From: Cloeon dipterum
Lineage: Eukaryota > Arthropoda > Insecta > Ephemeroptera > Baetidae
Reading direction: 5' to 3'
DNA: 64,000 nt
Assembly (NCBI RefSeq): GCF_949628265.1
Contig: NC_088788.1
Location: forward strand, 1,054,001 to 1,118,000
A program made the position numbers and the translations under genes. Shown here piece after piece: positions 9,079-18,301 of the stretch (its first letter is position 1; each line of letters opens with the position of its first letter). Below the pieces are notes generated by a model. That model was not told the origin of the DNA and did no database searches. It worked only from the letters and a program-made list of their open reading frames with translations.

Positions 9079-11050
9079 TTAAAGGACAAAGTCGAACCTC
9101 CACTTAATCAATCGTCGAACTAGGATGGCCAGCACGCCAAAGAGGATGGCCAAGAAGCTGGCCACGAAAAGCAGAGAATGACGCCAAGTCCACGATGAAA
9201 TGGCACTCCCTTTTAAAACTGAGATAAAAATAATGCATAATTTTTCTAGACATAAAATTAGAACCAAATTAATATAACGTACCTGACGGTCGTGGCGTTG
9301 AGATTGTGCTATTTTCAGATTTTTCCGTCTTCTCTTCTTCCTGCTCAGGTTGTTTCGCGACTTTTTTAATAATCTCATTTGTCTGTTGCTTGTCACATTT
9401 ATTCCAGAGCTTTTTTCCTGTTTTCGCGCGCAGGGCTGGCCTGCTGAACACACATTGTTGCAACGCAGGCGACCACGCGCACTGAAATAATGCAGGATTA
9501 ATATTGATCTTATTAAAATGTATGTTATTTTATTACGTTCAAGATCTTGCTCGCTGAAATGCATGTGGCGCAGTCGTCGTACCCCTGGCAAAGGCTGTTC
9601 GGCCGCAAAGTGAGAATGGACGAGCTCTCAAAGTTGTACTTGGAATGGTCACTAAAGTCGATTGCGTGCTTCCATTTTGTTACGATTTTTCGAGCTGTTA
9701 ATATAGCAGAGACATTTTTTTAATTTTTTATTCCAATAATTCAGCAATTGTATAAGCCCTTTAGTGTTCGAAGGGGCCAACAGATGGCGCCACCGTGTAT
9801 TTTCGTAATAAATTAAAATTGTAAGGCACTTCCGCTGTGATTTTGGACTCGATCCTTCTACTGTGGGTTCTTCACTTAATTTTATTTCTTTTGACGGGCT
9901 GAAAACCAAAATCGGTTCAGCCAATCGCTGTAGAATCACAAAAAACTATTTTTTTAAATATAAAATTTATTTCAACGTTTTTACGTAAAATGGCTGGACT
10001 GATTCTGGTTTTCAGCACGTCAAAGGAAAATATATCAAGTGAAGAATGCACATTTAGCAGGATTGAGTCTGAAATGGTAAGGAAAAAGCCTTAAAAATAA
10101 ATTTATTCCTAAAGTCTACGGTGGCGCCATCGGTTAGCACCTTCGAACTCTATTAAGGGTTTATATAAGTCAATTTTCCGTGCAAAATTACCGAAATCGC
10201 TCTTATCTGGAGGTTCAAGTTGGTCACAAATGCCGATGTGCATGGGTTGTGGTAATAAGTCGGCGAATGCCCACATTTTAATCGGTATTTCTTTATAAAA
10301 GAAAATGATGGTGCCGTCGGCTTTCAAGGTTGCTTGAAAGGAAAATTTTCCTGATTGGTAAGATTTCTGGGAACACGAATCCAAATTTTCCCATTGCACG
10401 GTGAACGAGTTGCCTGCAAACAGCGCAAAATGCATTTTCTCACTTTGTGTAAATAAAATATTGATATGTACGCACTTTCTAGAAGCCATCTAACAGAGCT
10501 CTTTTCATTAGAACTGAATCTTCCAGCCATTAAGGGCGCAACGTATTGCTTGACGGACGAAGAGTCGGTGCTAATTTTGTTCAAATAAATGTAGCCATCC
10601 ATCATCACCGCCACGTTCCTGACTAGATGTCCGTAAAAAGGAAAGTCAAATGGTAGCGTCACGAGCTGAAAAATTCACATTTCAGATAAAAAAGACTGAG
10701 AGTGTTTTGTGCCTACCTTGTATAAAGTATTAGTATGTTTGCAGTCCAGGAAAAAATCAGTATCAATGAAGTTGTGCTGTTTTGCTGGTATTTTCTGCCA
10801 CATTGTTGCGCTCGATTCTTTGTTCGAGACGAAGGAGCTGTTGTAAAACTCGTGATAGGAATTGATCACATTGCTGCTCCCGATTGTGCGCTCTGTCGTG
10901 AGCATTGACAACGTTTTCGCAGCGTCTGTTCAAATTTAATTAACAATAATTTATTTATTGTTGCAAATAATAATTAAGTGCGTACTTACTGTTGGAAAGG
11001 GCTGTGTGAGTTATCGCCAGGAACACGATCATTTTCGATGTCCAGAGCAT
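9079..11050 (-). CDS. PLXDC/TEM7-like plexin-domain receptor, paralog B
   Basis: 392 aa, same seven-exon plan as paralog A: 10990-11050, 10717-10925, 10476-10665, 10192-10413, 9537-9694, 9283-9481, 9079-9218. Signal peptide about 1-19. Plexin-domain core: LPFDFPFYGHLVRNVAVMMD, GYIYLNK, YVAPLMAG, SSVRW, VQWENLD, FSFQATLKADGTIIFFYKEI, MHIGICDQ. This is the copy closest to the vertebrate PLXDC consensus (FDFPFYGH, APLMA, FSFQATL, DG.IIF.YKEIP). The PSI-like cluster is CATC then CAWSPALQQC, with Ser where the usual second Cys of CxWC stands. The stalk is charged (EQEEEKTEKSE). Membrane helix about 360-381, then a very short 12-residue tail. Intron 4 holds a GGCGCC-family MITE. Confidence 0.87.
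9770..10140. mobile_element. GGCGCC-end MITE (copy 1, intronic)
   Basis: About 370 bases with inverted ends: left TTCGAAGGGGCCAACAGATG then GCGCCACCGTGTA..TCGTAATAAATT; right AATAAATTTATTCCTAAAGT then CTACGGTGGCGCCATCGGTT then CACCTTCGAA. Internal arms include AAAACCAAAATC / GATTCTGGTTTTCAGCACGT. No coding capacity. It fills intron 4 of PLXDC-like paralog B. Related copies at 15339 and 60150. Confidence 0.8.
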
Positions 11051-11223
11051 GACGGTGGATCTTTTTAATTGCGTTCTCGTGCGGCGTGTGTTCTCGATCT
11101 GACTGTGAGAAGCCTCAGCGAGAAATATTTCAATAATGTAGAGCTCTCGAGCGAATTTCGTAAATTCCACAGATGATGAGCGCTTCTACCCTAAAAAATT
11201 ATTTAAATGCCAATATATGCTCT

Positions 11224-11231
11224 CTTTTATA
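11224..11231 (-). promoter_or_regulatory. TATA-like box upstream of PLXDC-like paralog B
   Basis: TATAAAAG on the minus strand, 174 bases upstream of the paralog B start codon, would place transcription start near 11195. Based on motif and position only. Confidence 0.35.
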
Positions 11232-12827
11232 CGTATTTAAAATATGTAGAACGTTTTCAATCGTAAATTCTGTATTTTCTTCGTGTAAGGAAATGAATTT
11301 ACCACAAATAATAACACACATATTTCCAAAGAGATTTTTCTTGAGCTAAAAGTCAGCAAATTGTCGCTTATTCAACAATTTTTAAATTATTTTAGAATTT
11401 AAGACAGTTTTTGACGAAATTTCTGAGCAGAAATTGGGGGTCGAATTAAAATTCCCGCGGTTTTTTAGTTAAATTGAAAAATTTTACAGATACTGCACTG
11501 TTTAACGCATGCTAGGCCTCCATAATGATTATGATTTCTAATAAAATTGTGGTCTTCACCATGGAAATTTCAGCACAGAGAAATAAGTGGTTCTAATTAT
11601 TACATCCTCACAGCCACAGGAAAATGTGGCATCAAGCTTATTAAACTCACGAGCAATTAATGCCGGAAATTCGAATAAATAATTTTGTTGGTCTCCCCTA
11701 TTTTCACCCTTCTTTTTTCCCTTAAAAGATCAATATTAAATTATTATTGCTATCAAACGTTACTGTTTTTTTAATATGTATGTGATTTTTAAAAATAACT
11801 CAGTTAATACGAATGTAATTTAAAACTAAAAATATGTTTTGTTCAAATTAAATTTCTTCATTTTGACAATAAATTTTTGTTGGGCAAACAAATTGCTCAC
11901 GAAAAGTAAAAATGTTGCAAGGGAAAAACTTGATGGGGATGAAAGGCGATGTGAAAGGTGTGCGTTTTTTCGCGCCATACTCGCACGAATCAAGCCCCCC
12001 GCCGTTTGACATATTATATTTATCGTAAAAGGGAGGAAAAATAAATGTGAATTGCAACTTAGTCAGGAGTTATCTAGGTAATTGATTACTCAAGAATTTG
12101 CCTTTTAACGAGAATTACGTTGCAACCTTCGCGTTTCAATGAATTAATTCGGGCCGCAAGACAGAAATCCCGAATAGTTACCCTCCCGCGGTGGAGCCGT
12201 ACCCTTTCAGGATTATTTCTGACACGAACAATAGATTCATTACACTTTTACAACGGACAAAAAATATCCTTTATTGAAAATATTATTGACTTAAAGAGGA
12301 ATGATACTGCAAAAGCCTGGAAAATGCTTTTTGCCAATGCATAAACTCATTCCTTAGGATTCAGTTAAAGCTTAAATTCACCTAAGAAGCAGTGTAATTT
12401 TTTTAGAAAATTGGCTGGAAAGTTAGCGTGCTTTTCAAATGGTAATGGCTGTCTCCTTACTTGAAATCCGATTTAATTTCAAATCCAAGAGTTTGCCCAA
12501 TAAGTGGCATATACACAATTGGACAGATCTCGACGAGACGAATCGGAATATGCCACGAAAACATGTACAAACGCTGTGAATTTTGGAGATTTAATTTTTA
12601 CTGTAGGAAAGTCCTTTTTTACTATTGCAAATTAGGACTTTCAAGAGTAAAAAATATGTTGTGTTCCTCGATGTACCTTTTTACTGAAAATATTATAATT
12701 AGAGTGTTTGGCAATTTTAATTGAAATCTCTAAAGGTATACCATTGTAGGAAATCAGTTATCGTTGAGCGAATATTATTATTAAAAATAAAGTGTTTTTA
12801 AATTTCTACCGTTGTTTCATATGGTAC
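11232..12827. other. long AT-rich spacer with one repeat fragment
   Basis: At about 11405-11530 there is a degraded fragment joining a MITE end (TTTTTGACGAAATTTCTGAG) directly to one unit of the CACGCC element (AATTCCCGCGGTTTTTTAGT then ..GCATGCTAGGCCT). The fragment confirms that the two sequences travel together. The rest shows no recognised gene; short open frames have no convincing composition. Confidence 0.45.
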
Positions 12828-12863
12828 CATAAAAGGGATTCACATAAATTCAAGTAGTCAGAT
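12828..12863 (+). promoter_or_regulatory. candidate core promoter of the small five-exon gene
   Basis: CATAAAAGG at 12828-12836 lies about 30 bases before TCAGAT (12858-12863), the spacing expected of a TATA box and an arthropod initiator. A second initiator-like TCAGTC follows at 12872. The start codon is at 12930. Confidence 0.5.
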
Positions 12864-12929
12864 TGTTGCGTTCAGTCGCAGTAGAAACATCAGTTTTGGT
12901 AAAGTTATTGAGCTTCGTTCCCGAGGAAA

Positions 12930-13821
12930 ATGGCAGATAATCGAAATAGCAGGTCTCGACCCAGCTGTTCCGATTTACATAGCATGGTCAACTTTGCAAA
13001 AAGCTTGACTCTTCTCGCCGAAGAGTGAGTCTGAAACAAAATTTATTTAAATTCCTAATCAAAAAAAATTCTTTTCTCTGCAGCAACTTATTGAACAGGA
13101 TGTCAGAAACATCTCAGCAACAAGGTATAAGAATGGAGATCCGGCTTTTTCATCGGAGAAATTGTTTATTAATTTTAAGCCAATTTTTCCTTTAATTCTT
13201 GCCGAAATTCTGGCTCTGTGCCTCGTCGAAAATTTATCCTAGGAAGAAAAAAAAATTCCTTCTGTTGGTACTTTTTATAGATTGTACAAAAGCCGTATGA
13301 ATTTGGAAATCAATTCTTTCGAGGGCTTAACGTTTTACTTATAATTATGTTTATTCTTGGAAACTAATTTGTGAAGAAAATTGGTTTGAAATTACTCTTA
13401 AAAGAAACTTTTATAGCCGAGTCTGCAGCTCAAAGCCTGCACCAAATGGGTTCGATGACTTCCCAAGCTGCTGGTGCATCTTCAACCTCATCTTCTCCAA
13501 AAAATTTGGATCGCCCACCGGAAGAGGTGACCATCGAAGGTAATTTTATTTATTAAGTTAATCAAAGAAAATATTTAATTTTACCAAAGTCATAATGGAG
13601 AGATTTGAAAGGCTCTTGGATGCGTACGCTGCGGCTTTTGCTTCGAATCAGTTTGAACCAATGCCTGACCACGTAGAAGCAGATTTGGAAGCAATATCAG
13701 AAAGTAATAATGGCATATTAGCAAGATGAAATGGGACCAAACATTTATTATTTCAGAATTCAGTGGACTTCATATGTCGCTTCTAAACATACTCCTCAAT
13801 CTATTCACGAAGCAACAGTAA
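12930..13821 (+). CDS. small five-exon gene, unknown helical protein (145 aa)
   Basis: Exons 12930-13024, 13084-13124, 13417-13539, 13590-13703, 13757-13821; all GT-AG with consistent phases, ending in TAA. The N-terminus is polar and basic (MADNRNSRSRPSC), followed by an amphipathic stretch (MVNFAKSLTLLAEEDNLLNR). A low-complexity Ser/Ala/Gln segment comes next (AAGASSTSSSPKN), then two helical stretches (VIMERFERLLDAYAAAF; MSLLNILLNLFTKQQ). No signal peptide or known domain seen. I do not recognise the family. The C-terminal hydrophobic helix could mediate oligomerisation or tail anchoring. A TATA and initiator pair upstream supports transcription. It lies on the opposite strand to its PLXDC-like neighbours. 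Confidence 0.6.
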
Positions 13822-13985
13822 TTCAGAAAGCAAAATCCGACTCTAAAACTGAGGTGAGATTTCTCAGCGACGGGAGAAAATTCTAAACCAAAATTCATTC
13901 CAGGAATTGCTTGTCTCTACCCTCAGAAGTTATGTTGCCACGAAGAGTAATTTTTAACTTAAACAAAATTATATTTATTATTTAG

Positions 13986-14250
13986 AACATTTTCCCCCCT
14001 AAAACAATTTGAATGCAACAACTGCGCATGCGTCAGAGCAGACTAGATGTGACAAAGAAGTCAATCTTACTCTGCTAGTGCTCAAATCAGCTTTGACGCA
14101 TGCGAAGTTCTCGCATTCAAATTGTTTTGGCGGGAAAAAAGTTCACACGTCGCGCTCGACTTTTTTGGTCGGGAAAATCTTTGCTCTACTGAATTCGACC
14201 CTCAAGAATCGATTGGTGTGCTCAAAAAATTCCTCAAAGATGGTCTGTAA
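13986..14250. mobile_element. palindromic MITE with E2F-type sites (copy 3, left end lost)
   Basis: The right arm is complete (GCATGCGAAGTTCTCGC, TTGTTTTGGCGGGAAAAAAG, GAATTCGACCCTCAAGAATC then GATTGGTGTGCTCA). The outer left arm is missing and its E2F-type site is degraded to CCCCCCTAAAA. Lies just 3' of the small five-exon gene. Confidence 0.75.
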
Positions 14251-14422
14251 GACTTATCGTGGTCACTGGGATAAAAAAGAAAATAAAAAACACAGTTTAA
14301 ACTCTTCTAGAAGAATTTATTGTAAAACGTCTCTTGTTTTCGCTAAATTCGTTAAAATGCTAATAATGTACAAAAATTTCTACTTGCTTTTTTAAAACGA
14401 CTATTTCTACGTTTTTCTTCAA

Positions 14423-16289
14423 TCAATGCGCACGAATTACGCCATTGCTTCCATCTGGCCTGAAATTTACATATTGTAACGAATCATTTGCTTGCTGGAC
14501 ACCAAGTTGTGAGAAACACGGTATTGTCCATGTGTTACATTTGATCAAGTAGAACAGCATGCAGGTAATGGTTATTATCGCGCCGACATAAATCCACGAT
14601 CTCGCTGATGTGGATATTCTTCCCCTAAACATAGAATTCACAATTTTACTCGAATTATTTTTACTTGGTTCGACGGAGGCTTCAATAGAATTATCCGTCC
14701 TGAGGTTCAGAGCAGAAACAGTGCTGATTTCCATTGGGCATTGATTTGGGTTGCTCGAAATATTTGCGTGACAAATTTTCGACTTCTCCAGCCAAATGGA
14801 GTCAATCGGCATGAAACACTCATTTACCGCTGAACACCAAACGCACTGCGGAGAAATAATTGTTTAAATAATAGTTTTTAATATTTAGACTGTGGAATTA
14901 CCTGTGAAAAAAGAGTGCAGTCGGTGCAGCTCTTCTTTTGGAGACAATAAGAGGGCGATTGTCGCGGCCAAATCACAATTGCCAGCGAGTTTTCGAACTG
15001 GTGTTTGTCAAAATCGGTGAAATCAATTACATCGTGCCACTTTTCAAACGTTCCTGTGATTAAATTATTAATATAACAGTTTAATTAATTAAATTTTTCT
15101 TCTTACTCGTGTGCAGGTCAAAGTGGTAGTTGGAAATGCCGATGCGAATGTCGCCTCCTCGTAAAATGTTAATAGTGGCCATGTCAGCGGAAATTTTCTT
15201 GTAAAAGAACAAAATGGTTCCGTCATATTTCAAGGTCAACTGGAACGAAAATATGTCCTTCCGATGGACAGAACTCGAAACCATGTTTTCCCACTGAACG
15301 TTGAAAGTGCGGCCTGCAAACAAAATTAATAATAACCAGTTCGAAGATGGCGCCACCGCATACTTTCGTAATAAATTTAGTTTTAAGGCTAATCCGTTAT
15401 AATTTCAGACTCAATCCTTCCCGACTGTGCATTTCTCACTTAATTTTCTTTCCTTTAACGCGCTGAAATCAAAATCAATTAAGCCAATCGCAGTAGAATC
15501 AGGGAAAAATATTTTTTAAAATTTAAAAAATCTTTTCCAACGTTTCTGTGGCGAATGGCTTTACTGATTTTGGTTTTCAGCACGTCAAAAAATAGCAAAT
15601 TAATTGAAGAATGCATAACAGCAGGATATTGAGTCAGAAAATTTATTTAAAATTAAATTTATTATGAAAATATACGGTGCCGCCATCTGTTGGTGGCTTC
15701 AAACACAAAGGGCTTTTGCTAAAATACTTTACCTGTGTCTTCCCACCTGACGGAGCTTTCTATTTCATTGCTGCTTAGGTCAAAACCTTGACAACAGACC
15801 ATCAACGGTGCAATGAACCGCCACGGATGCTCGGCGGTTTGTTGTTTCGGATGCATGTTGATAAATCCATTGGCCATCACCGCCAAATGTCTGATCGGCT
15901 TGCCGTAAAAAGGAAAGTCAAAGGACAGGGACACCGTCTGCAATAAAATTATTAGGTTTCTTTGTAAGGGCACACCTGCAGAGAAATTAAATTTTAATTT
16001 ACTTTTTGCAAGGGGATTTCTCGGTTGAGGGCATTGGAATCTTTCAGTTCAATTTCGTTGCTGCCGTTTGCTTTGATCCTGGCCCAAAAATATTCTACAT
16101 TCGACGAATACATCCATTTGGTAGCGTAATGCTCGAAATTTTTTGTCACGTCTCGACTTATTACGTCTGAAATAATTTATTTTGTAATCAAAACAGTGGA
16201 AAATTGAAAAACTTACCATTTGTTTTCGCGACGTGCTCGCACCGGAAAGTGGAAGGAACTGCCAAGAGTAAAATTATAATCTTGAACAT
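14423..16289 (-). CDS. PLXDC/TEM7-like plexin-domain receptor, paralog C
   Basis: 407 aa. Exons in gene order: 16217-16289, 16003-16166, 15733-15937, 15107-15313, 14902-15053, 14423-14845. Signal peptide about 1-17 (MFKIIILLLAVPSTFRC). Core motifs: LSFDFPFYGKPIRHLAVMAN, RFIAPLMV, SSVRWED, VQWENM, FSFQLTLKYDGTILFFYKK, IRIGISNY. PSI-type cluster SCTDC then CVWCSAVNEC, with the full CxWC. The membrane helix is about 350-370 (WIYVGAIITITCMLFYLIK) with a 37-residue tail. Unlike the other three copies, the PSI, stalk, membrane and tail coding sequence lies in one exon: the intron before the membrane segment is absent. Intron 3 carries a GGCGCC-family MITE. Confidence 0.87.
15339..15712. mobile_element. 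GGCGCC-end MITE (copy 2, intronic)
   Basis: Inverted ends AGTTCGAAGATGGCGCCACC and ACGGTGCCGCCATCTGTTGG, followed by TGGCTTCAAAC. Internal arms show ATCAAAATCAATTAAGCCAA / GGCTTTACTGATTTTGGTTT and CAGCACGTCA, as in the copy at 9770. Sits in intron 3 of PLXDC-like paralog C, ending about 20 bases from the splice donor. Confidence 0.8.
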
Positions 16290-16667
16290 CTTTTTTATGA
16301 GACTTTGCGAGATTCAAATGGACGAGCTGTTCTTAATAACCTCAACGTCTCTGAAGCGCCGCTCGAGTAATGCATAACCTGTAAATTCCTTTCACTTCCA
16401 AGATATTCGAACAATTCAATCGCATTTGCAGCGTAGCATTCGTCCGGTAACAATTTATTATTTTCTCTCCTCCAATTAAAAAATGTATTCCTCGCGGTTT
16501 TTAACAAAGAGCATCATCTTTGTTAAATCCTATTGATGAAATTTAATTTAGAAAATGACCGGAGAGTTACGGATGATGTTTGGTTCACCGCAGAGAAACA
16601 AAAAGAAGAAATACTCTATTTCACACCATTTTTATTAACAAATTTTAATTTCAATGAATTCTACATG

Positions 16668-17317
16668 TTAACTTGAGGTTCTGTGTTCCAAAATTGAAAA
16701 TTGACACAACTTTGTCTTCAATTCGTACTTGTTCAGTTTAGACTGTCGGTGGTGACCTTCAGCAGCAACCTCTGAATGTGACGCCGAGTCGGGCGAGAAA
16801 TCGTGGTTCACTAGGCGAAAAGTCTCTTCTTCCTTTGTTCCTGGTTTAGCTCTGAAGAGTGTGTAGCAGGTGGCAATTCCCAATCCTGCAATAACCATCA
16901 CCAGCAAAAACAAAAGAATCCAGAAATGAGAATCGGCACCTGGAATTATATGCACTTGAAATTTATCGATTTTTATTTTTCATTTGAGGAGAATATTACC
17001 AGAAAACTGGATTGTGAAAAGGCTGGGGCTATCCGGAGATTTCTTCGATCCTACTGCTGAATCTGGAACAATTTAAAAACATAGTTCTTATTTGCAAGCT
17101 CACCAAACCAATTATGGATTTTCATGATTTTCATAAAAAAAATGATACTCCAACAGATCGATAAGGCTATTAAGGGGAAAATATTCTCAAACTGCGGACT
17201 TACTAAAATAAATACTTACTGCATGCGGAAATAAGCTGAACCTTAATTATTTGAGGCGATCAATACAAAAATTATGCCGAAGCACGAAAGGCAAGTGATA
17301 GAGAGACGTTCAGCCAT
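16668..17317 (-). pseudogene. small signal-peptide/TM family, copy D (first exon frameshifted)
   Basis: Three exons by comparison with intact copies: 17220-17317, 17000-17062, 16668-16939. Exon 1 reads MAERLSITCLSCFGIIFVLI, but a four-base net insertion near 17246 puts a TAA at 17243-17245. Exon 2 (SAVGSKKSPDSPSLFTIQFS) and exon 3 are open. Exon 3 encodes the family membrane helix (FWILLFLLVMVIAGLGIATC), the EEETFRL motif and a C-terminal tail. Splice sites remain canonical and a TATA box lies upstream, so decay is recent, or translation is rescued in a way I cannot see. No known domain. Confidence 0.65.
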
Positions 17318-17363
17318 GGTTTCTGTTCTATTCGAAATGTTAAGAGTTTTGAACTGTGAGTTG

Positions 17364-17371
17364 CTTTTATA
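17364..17371 (-). promoter_or_regulatory. TATA box of copy D
   Basis: TATAAAAG on the minus strand, 47-54 bases upstream of the copy D start codon. The equivalent place in copy E reads TAAATTTAAG, so the box is not conserved across the family. Confidence 0.5.
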
Positions 17372-17689
17372 CGAGCGGCTCTGAATGACCATTGCTTCTT
17401 GAATTGTTTTATTTAAACAAACATTATAAATAAATGTTTGTTCTTCCCTCTCCTTTTAAAATAACCATTAAACGAGGCATTTTAATTAAATTTGGCCGGT
17501 AATGCTCGGCGTTTAAATTCTTTATCATCTATAAAATTAATTCCGTTTGCCAGCGGTAAAGAAAAAACATCATTTGTCATGATAATAACTTCAAAAAAGA
17601 TTTTATGTTGGAAAATATTTGGATTTTTTATGCAGAGAAAATATTAAAATACTTTAGAGTTAATCCAGAATAACTTATTTCTTTTTGAC

Positions 17690-17995
17690 TAAGTAGAACA
17701 GTCACTGCGCAGTCATGCAGTCTCATCCCGAATTTTTCAAAAATTACAGAAATATCCCCGCTCGCACTGCATTCGGAGAGAATTATTTTAAATTACAGAC
17801 GCGTATGACGAAATCGTTGATTGAAATACCACCCGCGCTATGAGCCTGTTTAGCGGAACAGTTTCCCTCGCTTTCGCAAGGCGTACCTGTTTGTTTGTTA
17901 CGTTTTTAAAGTGTTTATTCAGATGCATCTCCTGAGCAAAGTCTCAACACGTAGATTGTCCTCAATTTCTTATACCTAACACATTTAAATTAAGA
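17690..17995. repeat. duplicated spacer block (copy 1)
   Basis: Contains GACGCGTATGACGAAATCGT then TGATTGAAATACCACCCGCG, ..GTTTAGCGGAACAGTTTCCC.. and ..TCTCAACACGTAGATTGTCC. The same block, same orientation, recurs at about 24545-24785 and 55640-55955. All three lie beside members of the small TM family, suggesting they duplicated together. Non-coding. Confidence 0.7.
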
Positions 17996-18301
17996 ATAAA
18001 CAACCCAGATTCAAAGCCAGAAATTTTAGCCTATTTCCTGAGCATTTATCTATTTTTGTTAATTTAATGTTGCCCGCGGCTTGGCCTCCAAAAGTAGTGA
18101 TCAAAAAAGGCGGCGCGGCTCAGTTCGCTAATATCTCTAGGCATATATGAAAACTAATTAGAAAATGATCAAGAGGCACAAAAGCTTTAATTGCAAATAA
18201 AAAGCTCAATGATATTAATTCAGAGATATATTCACCTCAGCTAATGTGATTTTAAATAAAATTGCGCAAGATGAAAAATAATGTTCTCCAGGTTTATTTG
18301 G

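Noticed and set aside
16668..16939. Copy D exon 3 as a stand-alone intact gene starting at an internal Met upstream
   Set aside because: The frame before the splice acceptor has no homology to family members, and intact copies need exons 1 and 2 for the signal peptide and ectodomain.
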